NCBI RefSeq assembly: GCF_002858675.1
Contig: NZ_PJZF01000001.1
Coordinates: 124,001 to 188,000, forward strand
DNA length: 64,000 bases
Source: Chimaeribacter californicus
Lineage (GTDB): Bacteria > Pseudomonadota > Gammaproteobacteria > Enterobacterales > Enterobacteriaceae
Direction of reading: 5' to 3'
Both the position numbers and the translations under genes were made by a program. This document shows, piece by piece, positions 38,067-45,910 of the stretch (its first letter is position 1; each line of letters begins with the position of its first letter). The notes under the pieces were generated by a model. The model was not told where the DNA came from. It saw only the letters and a list, made by a program, of their open reading frames with translations, and ran no database searches.

Positions 38067-39467
38067 TCAGGCGCGTTGTTTGCGGCGCAGCGCCGCGTAA
38101 GTCACACCCAGCAGCAGGAACCAGACAGGCGTCACCATCAGTGCCTGGCGGGTATCTTCCTGTAAGGTCAGCAGCACCAGCACAAAGGCGAAGAAGGCCA
38201 GGCACACCCAGCACATCACCACGCCAAGCGGCATTTTATAGGCAGATGCCTGGTGCAGTTGCGGGCGGGTGCGGCGGTAGACCAGATAGGAGCAGAGAAT
38301 GATGCTCCAGACAAACATAAACAGGATCGCTGACACGGTGGTGACCAGCGTAAACACCGTCATCACATTCGGGATCAGGTAGATCAGCACCACGCCGCTC
38401 AGCAGGCAGATGCAGGAGAAGATAAGCCCGGTGGACGGCACCGCACGGCGGGAGAGGCGGCCGAAGCTTTTCGGCGCGCTGCCTTCCTGCGACAGGCCGA
38501 ACAGCATACGGCTGGTGGAGAAGATGCCGCTGTTGGCCGAGGAGGCAGCAGACGTCAGCACCACAAAGTTAATGATACTGGCCGCAGCCGGCAGGCCCAC
38601 CAGCACAAACAGTTCCACAAACGGGCTTTTGTCCGCGACCACGGAACGCCACGGCGTTACTGCCATGATGGTCACCAGCGCAAACACATAAAACATGATG
38701 ATACGCAGCGGGATGGAGTTAATGGCACGCGGCAGCACGGTTTCCGGATCTTTGGTTTCCGCGGCGGTGGTGCCCACCAGCTCAATGCCGACAAATGCAA
38801 ACACCGCAATCTGGAACCCGGCAAAGAAGCCGCTCAGCCCTTTCGGGAACATGCCGCCGTCATTCCAGATGTTGCTGAACGCGGCAACGCTGCCGGACGG
38901 GGAAGGGAAGTGCATCATCACCATCACCACACCGGCGATAATCAGCGCCACAATCGCGACAATCTTGATCATCGCAAACCAGAACTCCATCTCGCCGAAC
39001 AGCTTGACCGTGGCCAGGTTGAGGCTCAGCAGCAACAGCACGCAGAGCAGCGAGGCGACCCAGTGCGACAAACCGGGGAACCAGAACTGCGCATACGAGG
39101 AGATGGCGACCACATCCGCGATGCCGGTAACAATCCAGCAGAACCAGTATGTCCAGCCGGTGAAATAGCCGGCCCAGGGGCCGAGCAGGTCGGTGGCAAA
39201 ATCGCTGAAGGATTTATATTCCAGGTTGGATAACAGCAGCTCGCCCATGGCGCGCATCACGAAAAACAGCATAAAACCGATGATCATATAGACGAAGATG
39301 ATCGACGGTCCGGCCAGGCTGATGGTTTTGCCGGAGCCCATAAACAGCCCGGTGCCGATGGCTCCGCCGATAGCGATAAGCTGAATATGCCGGTTTGTCA
39401 GATTACGTTTCAGATTCTCTTCACCGCGCTCGGGGGCGGTGCTGAGTTCTTTTGTTTGATCAACCAT
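38067..39467 (-). CDS. cycA: D-serine/D-alanine/glycine:H+ symporter CycA
   Basis: Amino acid/polyamine/organocation transporter for glycine, D-serine, D-alanine (and D-cycloserine). 466 residues with 12 membrane spans. The near-identical N-terminal core NRHIQLIAIGGAIGTGLFMG and the SGFFAGFQIAVFAFVGIELV block identify it as CycA and not another APC family member. A C/A-rich leader element upstream suggests GcvB control, as in E. coli. Monocistronic. Confidence 0.95.
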   Translation of the reverse strand: MVDQTKELSTAPERGEENLKRNLTNRHIQLIAIGGAIGTGLFMGSGKTISLAGPSIIFVYMIIGFMLFFVMRAMGELLLSNLEYKSFSDFATDLLGPWAGYFTGWTYWFCWIVTGIADVVAISSYAQFWFPGLSHWVASLLCVLLLLSLNLATVKLFGEMEFWFAMIKIVAIVALIIAGVVMVMMHFPSPSGSVAAFSNIWNDGGMFPKGLSGFFAGFQIAVFAFVGIELVGTTAAETKDPETVLPRAINSIPLRIIMFYVFALVTIMAVTPWRSVVADKSPFVELFVLVGLPAAASIINFVVLTSAASSANSGIFSTSRMLFGLSQEGSAPKSFGRLSRRAVPSTGLIFSCICLLSGVVLIYLIPNVMTVFTLVTTVSAILFMFVWSIILCSYLVYRRTRPQLHQASAYKMPLGVVMCWVCLAFFAFVLVLLTLQEDTRQALMVTPVWFLLLGVTYAALRRKQRA

Positions 39468-39512
39468 TAATAAAGGTTCCTGTCTTGTTATCAGTGATGA
39501 GCTCTGAATGGC

Positions 39513-39534
39513 TCTTGTTGATGTTGTGTTGTGC
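39513..39534 (-). promoter_or_regulatory. C/A-rich cycA leader element, probable GcvB target
   Basis: The minus strand around 39513-39534 reads GGCACAACACAACATCAACA. The repeated ACAACA is complementary to the GU-rich R1 seed region of the small RNA GcvB, which represses cycA in E. coli by pairing to its leader. The element lies 46-67 nt upstream of the cycA ATG. Confidence 0.45.
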
Positions 39535-39546
39535 CTGAATCGGTTA

Positions 39547-39843
39547 TCAAGATAATGTAATATTTGTGTTAACTGTTAGTTCCGCAAAGGCTATTTTCTG
39601 CGGGCACAGGCGTGAGGCTTGTATACTTATTTTTACGCGTAAAGCCCGCCTGCCGGGGCAAATAGCAAAGCGCAAGAGGCTAACAAAATAAATACCGCTG
39701 AACAATGTGATTCCGGTCACGGAGAAAGTAAATTGTGCGCTTCTCCGGGGCATTATTTCCTTCAGGCGGGAAGACGGTGAATAAAGCGGCAGGGGCCGGC
39801 GAGAAATGCAGCCATCAGCGCCGGTTATCCTGCCGCCCGGCAT
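39547..39843. other. Gene-free AT-rich spacer upstream of cycA
   Basis: The 39468-39960 interval between divergent cycA and the solute-binding protein gene carries the cycA leader and presumably both promoters. A 98-codon minus-strand open frame spans 39547-39843, but it lacks a ribosome site and recognisable domain, and I do not call it a gene. Confidence 0.4.
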
Positions 39844-39960
39844 GATAAGCCGTTGATCTGGCTATTCTCTGAAAGGTGCTAAGCATTGCCGGATCCGGCA
39901 TTTCACCCGGCACCGGAAACCCCTATAGTCGGGATATCGCTTTTCTTTCAGGAAGATGCC

Positions 39961-41544
39961 ATGTTCAGACTGTTGCCCGTTACGGCGGCCCTTGCCGCGC
40001 TCATTGGTTTTTCCCCGGCGCAGGCAGCGACCCCGCCGGATACGCTGATTGTGGCCATCTCGCTGGATGGGGTAATCAGCCTCGACCCGGCAGAGAGTTT
40101 TGAGACGGTCAGCACCGGCAGCCTGGTAGATATCTATCAGGGGCTGGTGGCGTCTGACCGGCAGGACCCGCGTAAACTGGTGCCGGCACTGGCCACCGGC
40201 TGGCAGCCGGGGGAGAGTGAGCACAGCCTGCTGTTTACCCTGAACCCACAGGCGCGTTTTGCCGGCGGCAACCCCGTCACGGCGGACGATGTGATCGCCT
40301 CCCTGAGCCGGGTGGTAAAGCTGAATAAGACCCCGGCGTTTATTCTGAGCGAGTTCGGCTGGACACCGCAGAACATTGACGCGCAATTTACCCGGCGCGG
40401 CGACCACCAGCTGGAGATCCGCTGGACGTCGCCGATTGGCCGCGATCTGGCATTACGCCTGCTCTCTGCCCCGGTGGCGTCCATCGTGGACAGCAAACTG
40501 CTGGCGCAACATACCCAGGGCGATGACTTCGGCAACGGCTGGCTGCGTACCCATTCCGCCGGCAGTGCAGCCTACCGCGTGCGTAACTATATTCCCCATG
40601 AGGCGCTGATCCTGGAGGCGAATCCGCAGGCCGTCACGGCACCGAAACTGAAGCGGGTTATCCTGAAAAATGTTGCAGACCCCGGCACCCGCCGGTTACT
40701 GCTGGAACAGGGCGACGCCGATGTGGCCTACGACCTGGGCGCAGACCAGTTTGCCGCGCTGGCGCACCAGCCGGGCGTGCGGGTAGCGGGCTTCCCCTCC
40801 GGGCTTATCTACTACCTCGGTTTCAACACCCAGGACCCGCAGCAACCGGCGCTCGGCAAACCCGCCTTCTGGCAGGCAGCACGCTGGCTGGTGGATTATG
40901 ACGGCATCGCCAACCAATTGCTGAAAGGGCAGTTCCAGGTGCACCAGGCGTTTCTGCCGCAAGGCTTTGACGGTGCGCTGGAGAGCAAGCCGTTCCATCT
41001 GGATGTGGCAAAAGCGAAAGCGATCCTGGCCGGGGCGGGCATCAAACCGGGCACCCAATTTGATCTGACCATCGTTAACCAGCCGCCGTACACCGATGTG
41101 GCGCAGGCGTTACAGGCCAGTTTCGCCAAAGCGGACATCATGCTCAACATCAAACCGGTGCCGGAGGCGGAGCTGTGGGGCAAAATGCGCAGCCGCAATT
41201 TCCAGTCGATCTTTATCTACTGGGGGCCGGACTACATCGACCCGAACACCAACGCCAGCACCTTTGCCTATAACGTGCCGGACGGGCCGAAAACCCTGGC
41301 CTGGCGCGTAGGCTGGCAGATCCCGTCACTGAGTGAACAGACCCGCACCGCGGCGGCGGCCAGTGATGCCGCGCAACGCCATGCGCTGTATACCCAGTTG
41401 CAGACGGAAATCCAGCAAAACTCACCCTATGTGGTGACGCTCCAGGGCCAGCGGCAGGTGGGGTTGCGCAGCAATATCGAGGGCGCAACGCAGAATCTGG
41501 GCAACAGTATGCTGTTCTACGATGCCGTCAGCAAAAAGGGCTGA
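39961..41544 (+). CDS. ABC-type peptide/nickel-family solute-binding protein (SBP family 5)
   Basis: Periplasmic binding protein of the DppA/OppA family, 527 residues. Signal peptide MFRLLPVTAALAALIGFSPAQAA. Family signatures follow: SFETVSTGSLVDIYQGLV, FAGGNPVTADDVIASLSRVV near residue 100 and GNGWLRTHSAGSAAYRVRNY. It ends QGQRQVGLRSNIEG. ATG 39961 follows CAGGAAGATGCC. No permease or ATPase gene adjoins it, so it must share a transporter encoded elsewhere. The ligand is not predictable. Confidence 0.85.
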   Translation: MFRLLPVTAALAALIGFSPAQAATPPDTLIVAISLDGVISLDPAESFETVSTGSLVDIYQGLVASDRQDPRKLVPALATGWQPGESEHSLLFTLNPQARFAGGNPVTADDVIASLSRVVKLNKTPAFILSEFGWTPQNIDAQFTRRGDHQLEIRWTSPIGRDLALRLLSAPVASIVDSKLLAQHTQGDDFGNGWLRTHSAGSAAYRVRNYIPHEALILEANPQAVTAPKLKRVILKNVADPGTRRLLLEQGDADVAYDLGADQFAALAHQPGVRVAGFPSGLIYYLGFNTQDPQQPALGKPAFWQAARWLVDYDGIANQLLKGQFQVHQAFLPQGFDGALESKPFHLDVAKAKAILAGAGIKPGTQFDLTIVNQPPYTDVAQALQASFAKADIMLNIKPVPEAELWGKMRSRNFQSIFIYWGPDYIDPNTNASTFAYNVPDGPKTLAWRVGWQIPSLSEQTRTAAAASDAAQRHALYTQLQTEIQQNSPYVVTLQGQRQVGLRSNIEGATQNLGNSMLFYDAVSKKG

Positions 41545-41660
41545 ATAAAGGCATTTCCACACAGCCTTTGTGGGAAACGCACTTATTGCTTACGAATCAG
41601 TCACACATTAGGGCGACGGGTTTGACTTCTCCCCTGCGGAGGCGAATAATTCACCGCGTT

Positions 41661-41736
<76 letters not shown>

Positions 41737-41743
41737 ATGAATA

Positions 41744-41781
41744 CAAGGGCTTACGCCGTCATAGCGTAAGTCCTTTTTTTT
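41744..41781 (+). terminator. Terminator of tRNA-Lys
   Basis: AAGGGCTTACGC pairs with GCGTAAGTCCTT (one G-T pair) around a 7-nt loop, followed by TTTTTT; 8 nt after the CCA. Confidence 0.85.
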
Positions 41782-41859
41782 CGGGGCATCCCAGGGATCT
41801 CCCTCTTTTCCTGATGCATGGCGCAGCTGCTCCTGCTGCATAGGGTGTTGCCCGGGCGC

Positions 41860-41882
41860 AAAAAAGCCCGCGCTGGGCGGGC
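41860..41882 (-). terminator. Orphan minus-strand terminator
   Basis: On the minus strand GCCCGCC-CA-GCGCGGGC followed by TTTTTT. No minus-strand gene ends here; the nearest sequence upstream on that strand (41883-42168) has no recognisable ORF. Either a small RNA ends here or it protects the tRNA from antisense transcription. Confidence 0.55.
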
Positions 41883-42168
41883 AAAGGTTTTACGTGTGTA
41901 CTCTTATTGTGATCCTAATGCTCTCAGCGTCAGGTCATGAGGTTATCGGCAGGCGCAGCCCAAATCTGAGAAAGGGGCGGGCGTCGGTTGATGTTAGGGA
42001 AGCTGGTGCAGGCCGACGCCGGCGCGCCGGGATGTTTAACCCTGCCGGTAATCCGTTAAAAAACCACGCAATATCGCCCTCCGGATCTCATTTCCCTTTC
42101 AGGATAACAAATAAGATAACCCGGTATTTTTTGCGCGTTCTATTACGTTCCCTAAAAAAGGAGAGGCA

Positions 42169-42465
42169 ATGTTCAGGAATATCCCTTTTCAGGCAGTCCT
42201 GTTGGTTTGCCTGAGTTTACCGGTTTGTGACGCCACAGCAAAAAAAGCAGTGACCCCGGATGAGGAAATAAAACAACACTTAATTGATGAGTCCATTTCT
42301 GCTTATTCCGGCAACTGCGCCTGCCCCTATAACAGCGCCCGTAACGGCAGCCGCTGCGGCAAACGCAGCGCCTGGAGTAAACCAGGGGGTGCTGACCCGC
42401 TCTGTTATAAAGATGATGTCAGTGAGGAACAGGTGGAAGCATGGCGCAGGGCGCATGGAGAGTAG
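42169..42465 (+). CDS. Small secreted protein with a conserved Cys-rich core
   Basis: 98 residues with a Sec signal peptide (MFRNIPFQAVLLVCLSLPVCDATA) and a mature part holding GNCACPYNSARNGSRCGKRS followed by GGADPLCYK. The four mature Cys residues suggest two disulfides or a metal site. AAGGAGAGGCA precedes the ATG. I believe similar CACPYN-type short exported proteins occur in other proteobacteria, but I cannot name a function. It lies 97 bp upstream of the CinA-like gene on the same strand. Confidence 0.7.
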   Translation: MFRNIPFQAVLLVCLSLPVCDATAKKAVTPDEEIKQHLIDESISAYSGNCACPYNSARNGSRCGKRSAWSKPGGADPLCYKDDVSEEQVEAWRRAHGE

Positions 42466-42562
42466 AGCACTCCACCCACCGGCGCCGGTAAAGCAGACTA
42501 TGCTTATACACTTCCCGGCATTATTCCTATGCCGGCTTACTGGCCATTATGCTGGAGGTTAT

Positions 42563-43054
42563 ATGGATAAAAAACTGCAACACACTGCGGAAGAACTCGG
42601 GGAAGTCCTGAAAGCACGCGGGATGAAAGTGACCTTTGCGGAGTCCTGCACCGCGGGGCTGGCAGCGATGGCCGTAGCCTCTGCCAAATCGAGCGCGGAT
42701 TTTTTCAGCCGTGGCTTCATTACGTATACCAACCAGGCGAAGCAGGAGGTACTGGGGGTCAGTCACAGTGCGCTCGAGACCTATACGGCAGTCAGTGAAC
42801 CGGTGGTACGTGAGATGGCGCAAGGTGCGCTGCGTATCTCCGGGGAGCAGGCGGCTGTCTCCATCAGTGGCTACGCCGGGCCGGATGGCGGGCCGGACGG
42901 TACACCCGCCGGTACGGTCTGGTTTGGCTGGGCGTTCTCTGACGGGCTGACCGTTGCGGAAGTGGAGACCTTTTCCGGTGATTGTGAAGAAGTCATTGTC
43001 GCCGCCGCAAACTTTGCCCTGACGCGTCTGACCACGTTGCTGGAAAGCCGCTAA
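42563..43054 (+). CDS. CinA/PncC-family amidohydrolase
   Basis: 163-residue single-domain protein of the CinA C-terminal (PncC, nicotinamide-nucleotide amidase) family. The signature FAESCTAGLAAMAVASAKSS carries the catalytic Ser, and the GYAGPDGGPDGTPAGTVWFG segment is diagnostic. AGGTTAT and a GGAGG precede ATG 42563. True pncC normally sits beside recA, so this is probably a paralogue comparable to E. coli YdeJ. Activity cannot be judged: YdeJ-type proteins can be inactive. Confidence 0.8.
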   Translation: MDKKLQHTAEELGEVLKARGMKVTFAESCTAGLAAMAVASAKSSADFFSRGFITYTNQAKQEVLGVSHSALETYTAVSEPVVREMAQGALRISGEQAAVSISGYAGPDGGPDGTPAGTVWFGWAFSDGLTVAEVETFSGDCEEVIVAAANFALTRLTTLLESR

Positions 43055-43590
43055 CCGCCTCCCTCTGTACCGGGCCCGTGCGCTGTGTAACGGGCCTGAT
43101 GCCCTGTCTGTTTACTCTGCCGAAGTCAGCCTCTGACGTACTTTATTGCCGGTTAATCCCCCGATAAATAAGCAACGCTTCTGCCCGGCAACACGACGCC
43201 GGTTTCTGATGAACGTCATCACTGGCCGGCGTGGTGTGGTTTCTTATCCTGATTCAACCCGTTATTCACACCGTAAAATGAAAGAAAGAAAAAAATATCA
43301 ATGAGGAGAGTTAATTTAATTACCCCCATTTATTTATTCCAGAATGACGTCAGTGATTATTTTCCAGTTAATAAAGAAATAGTCTGCTTTATATTTATTT
43401 TTCGCAACGCGTTATTTCGCTAAATTACCCCGGGCGTATAATAGGACTGGTGCAGGCTTTCCTCACGATCCTCATTATTATCATTGAGTTATTTTGTTAT
43501 TTGCCGTGATATTTAGTGATGCCGGACCGGCTATTCTATTTCGTGTGGATGCTACCGTTTAAAAAAACTTACCAATCGGAGAGCACACCT
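43055..43590. other. AT-rich intergenic region
   Basis: A 536-bp stretch whose right half is strikingly AT-rich compared with its neighbours. The only ORF of note is 40 codons at 43301-43423 (+), with no ribosome site, which I do not call a gene. The region presumably holds the promoter of the GH19 gene and may bind H-NS-like proteins. Confidence 0.5.
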
Positions 43591-44226
43591 ATGACACGCG
43601 ATCAATTTAAACAGGCTGCCGCCCTGACGGACGCGCTGGCCGACCGCTGGTACGAGCCGGTGATGCAGACCTGCCACGAGTTTGTCATTGACACGTTAGC
43701 GCGCCAGGCCTGTTTTATTGCCCAAATTGGCACCGAGTCCGGCGGCTTTACCCGGATTATCGAATCTTTTAATTACAGTGTGACCGGCCTGATTATTTTT
43801 GGCCCGCGAATGACGCCGCAGCAACGGCAGGCCCTGGGGCGCAAACCCGGCGAGCCGGCCCTGCCGCTGGAGCGGCAGCGGGCCATTGCCAACCTGGTTT
43901 ACGGGGGGCGGGTGGGCAATACGCAGCCTGACGATGGCTGGACCTACCGGGGCCGGGGCCTGAAACAGGTGACATTTAAAGGCAATTATTTGCAGTGCGG
44001 CCGGGCGCTGGGGCTGGATCTGCTGGGGAACCCGGATCTGCTGCTGCTGGACATCAATGCCGCCCGTTCGGCGGGCTGGTTCTGGCGGGAAAAAAACCTC
44101 AGCCGGTTTGCGGATATGGGAGATTTCATCGGCATGACCAAGGTCATCAACGGAGGACTGAACGGCATTGAAGACCGGCAGGCGCGCCTGCGGGTCGCGC
44201 AGAAAGCGCTGGGACTGGTGAAATGA
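43591..44226 (+). CDS. Glycoside hydrolase family 19 protein (chitinase/endolysin-like)
   Basis: 211-residue GH19 catalytic domain without signal peptide. Catalytic region FIAQIGTESGGFTRIIESFN near residues 43-62 contains the proton-donor Glu in GTESGG. YRGRGLKQVTFKGNY and INGGLNGIEDRQARL are the usual substrate-cleft and C-terminal motifs. The bacterial members of this size are mostly phage-type endolysins that cleave peptidoglycan. No holin, spanin or phage gene is adjacent, so this may be a domesticated phage lysozyme. ATG 43591 follows GGAGAGCACACCT; an in-frame ATG at 43516 is possible. Confidence 0.82.
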   Translation: MTRDQFKQAAALTDALADRWYEPVMQTCHEFVIDTLARQACFIAQIGTESGGFTRIIESFNYSVTGLIIFGPRMTPQQRQALGRKPGEPALPLERQRAIANLVYGGRVGNTQPDDGWTYRGRGLKQVTFKGNYLQCGRALGLDLLGNPDLLLLDINAARSAGWFWREKNLSRFADMGDFIGMTKVINGGLNGIEDRQARLRVAQKALGLVK

Positions 44227-44268
44227 GCCAGGGAAGGGAGCCAGACGGCGGGCGTCTGGCTCAACAGA

Positions 44269-44493
44269 TTATTGGCGGTAGGCCTGCTTGATCTGGGCCA
44301 GCGTCGTACGGAAGGTTTCCGCCTGCTGTTCATCTTCAATCTGGGCGATGAATTTTTCCAGGTTCAGGACCACTTTACCGGCATCTGCCTGACCCAGCGC
44401 CTTCAGGATCATGGTCAGGGTGGCTTTCAGGCAGGCAATTTCAGTTGCCAGGGTTTCTACGTTCGGGTCAGTGGCAAATTCGTTAAGGCTCAC
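44269..44493 (-). CDS. yecF: DUF2594 protein YecF
   Basis: Small cytoplasmic protein of unknown function. With GTG 44493 as start (GGAGA 7 nt upstream) the product is 74 aa, identical in length to E. coli YecF. It shares the core ACLKATLTMILKALGQADAG and the ending QIKQAYRQ. It is close to uvrY, as in E. coli. A longer in-frame reading from 44550 has no homology. Confidence 0.92.
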   Translation of the reverse strand: MSLNEFATDPNVETLATEIACLKATLTMILKALGQADAGKVVLNLEKFIAQIEDEQQAETFRTTLAQIKQAYRQ

Positions 44494-44906
44494 AATGTCA
44501 TCTCCTTGCGATGAACAACGCGTTACGGCATACGCAGCACAGCAACGCAAAATACAGAAGCGGGCGAGTATACCATAGGAAAAGCGGCTTCTCTCCTTCG
44601 TCCGTGGCCGGCCGGAGACGGGTATCCGGGGGAGCGCATAAAGGTATATGTCAAAAAAGAGATAAAGTGATCAAAAAAGTTATAAAAAAGACACGGGATG
44701 GAAACAAGTATTTAAAATATATCATTCTTACTTTCTTTACCGGGCCAATTATCCGGCAAAACGTGCGGTTGGTTAATTGATTTATCCTGGACAGTGAAAT
44801 AATTCACCTGTTTTAATGTAAATGTGCTGTAAAAATGATCTGACAGTGTTGGCAATTTTCCACCTTTTTGACTAGATTCAAAGAGTTGTCGAAAGGAGAT
44901 GTCGGT
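44494..44906. other. Intergenic region upstream of yecF
   Basis: 413 bp of mixed composition, AT-rich in its right half. I see no gene with ribosome site; an 89-codon plus-strand frame from 44511 begins with the minus-strand yecF leader and looks spurious. Confidence 0.4.
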
Positions 44907-45023
44907 ATGAAACCGCTAGCAATTTTTTACAGTGTTTATTGGTCAAATAAGCGGGCATACAGTAAAATGCCTCGTGCAAATAGCCATGCCGTTTTAGCAA
45001 CGAATAAAAACAAAGTTCGCTGA
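44907..45023 (+). CDS. Short ORF with strong ribosome site (38 aa), unrecognised
   Basis: 38-codon ORF with an excellent ribosome site (GAAAGGAGAT ending 6 nt before ATG 44907). The product is basic, starts MKPLAIFYSVYWSNKRAYSK and ends NKNKVR, without a clear membrane span. It lies in an otherwise empty 700-bp interval between yecF and uvrY. I do not recognise it, but the initiation signal is better than that of many real genes. Confidence 0.5.
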   Translation: MKPLAIFYSVYWSNKRAYSKMPRANSHAVLATNKNKVR

Positions 45024-45253
45024 CGGCAGTGCGCAGGTTGTCACCTTCGGATGATAGAAAAACAGATGTTGTAAAAGACGGAAGTGGTAAAAAACGGATG
45101 TTGTAAAAACAGAGGCTGACGCGTGCCGTTATGGCGTATCCCGCCGTATCAGGTGCTTTGCACGCTATTCTGTGTTCATTTCTGGCTTAGACATTGACAT
45201 TTCTCAGTGGACAATAGCTGACGGCGTTACTCCCTTTTTTTGGAGAATTCTCT
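45024..45253 (+). promoter_or_regulatory. uvrY leader with a short direct repeat
   Basis: This 230-bp segment contains a near-identical repeat (GATGTTGTAAAA) at about 45065-45076 and 45098-45109 and then the TTTTTTGGAGA ribosome site of uvrY. Promoter boxes were not assigned. Confidence 0.35.
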
Positions 45254-45910
45254 TTGATTAGCGTTCTTCTTGTTGATGACCACGAATTGGTGCGCGCAGG
45301 GATACGACGCATTCTTGAAGATGTGAAAGGTATCAAGGTCTCAGGCGAGGCACAGTGCGGCGAAGATGCCGTTAAATGGTGCCGCAATAATGACGTTGAT
45401 ATTGTGCTTATGGACATGAACATGCCGGGAATCGGCGGGCTGGAAGCCACGCGCAAAATTGTGCGGTTCTCACCTGATATCAAAGTCATTATGTTGACGA
45501 TCTATACCGAAAACCCGCTGCCGGCCAAAGTCATGCAGGCTGGAGCGGCAGGTTACCTGAGCAAGGGGGCCGCCCCGCAGGAGGTGATTAACGCTATCCG
45601 GGTGGTCTCGGCCGGCCAGCGTTATATCGCGTCTGACATTGCCCAGCAGATGGCCCTGAGCCAGCTCGAGCCGCAGACCGAGACACCGTTTGGCTGCCTT
45701 TCTGAGCGCGAACTGCAAATCATGCTTATGATTACTAAGGGCCAGAAAGTGAATGAGATCTCCGAGCAGCTTAATCTCAGCCCGAAAACCGTGAACAGCT
45801 ATCGTTATCGCATGTTCAGTAAGTTAAATATCAGCGGTGACGTTGAGCTGACCCATCTGGCTATTCGTCACGGCTTATTCAATACCGAGAGCCTAACCAG
45901 CAGTGAGTGA
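45254..45910 (+). CDS. uvrY: Response regulator UvrY
   Basis: LuxR/FixJ-type response regulator, partner of sensor BarA. Phosphorylated UvrY activates csrB/csrC and so relieves CsrA control. Receiver domain with Asp8-Asp9 and phospho-acceptor Asp54 (VLMDMNMPG), Lys in the LSKGAAP segment, and a C-terminal helix-turn-helix [20 protein letters not shown]. 218 residues as in E. coli. TTG start with GGAGA 7 nt upstream, as in E. coli. Overlaps uvrC by 8 nt. Confidence 0.97.
   Translation: MISVLLVDDHELVRAGIRRILEDVKGIKVSGEAQCGEDAVKWCRNNDVDIVLMDMNMPGIGGLEATRKIVRFSPDIKVIMLTIYTENPLPAKVMQAGAAGYLSKGAAPQEVINAIRVVSAGQRYIASDIAQQMALSQLEPQTETPFGCLSERELQIMLMITKGQKVNEISEQLNLSPKTVNSYRYRMFSKLNISGDVELTHLAIRHGLFNTESLTSSE

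Noticed and set aside
39547-39843. 98-codon minus-strand ORF upstream of cycA
   Set aside because: No ribosome site; overlaps likely promoter/leader DNA; composition not coding-like.
43301-43423. 40-codon ORF in AT-rich spacer
   Set aside because: No ribosome site, AT-rich composition and no recognisable feature.
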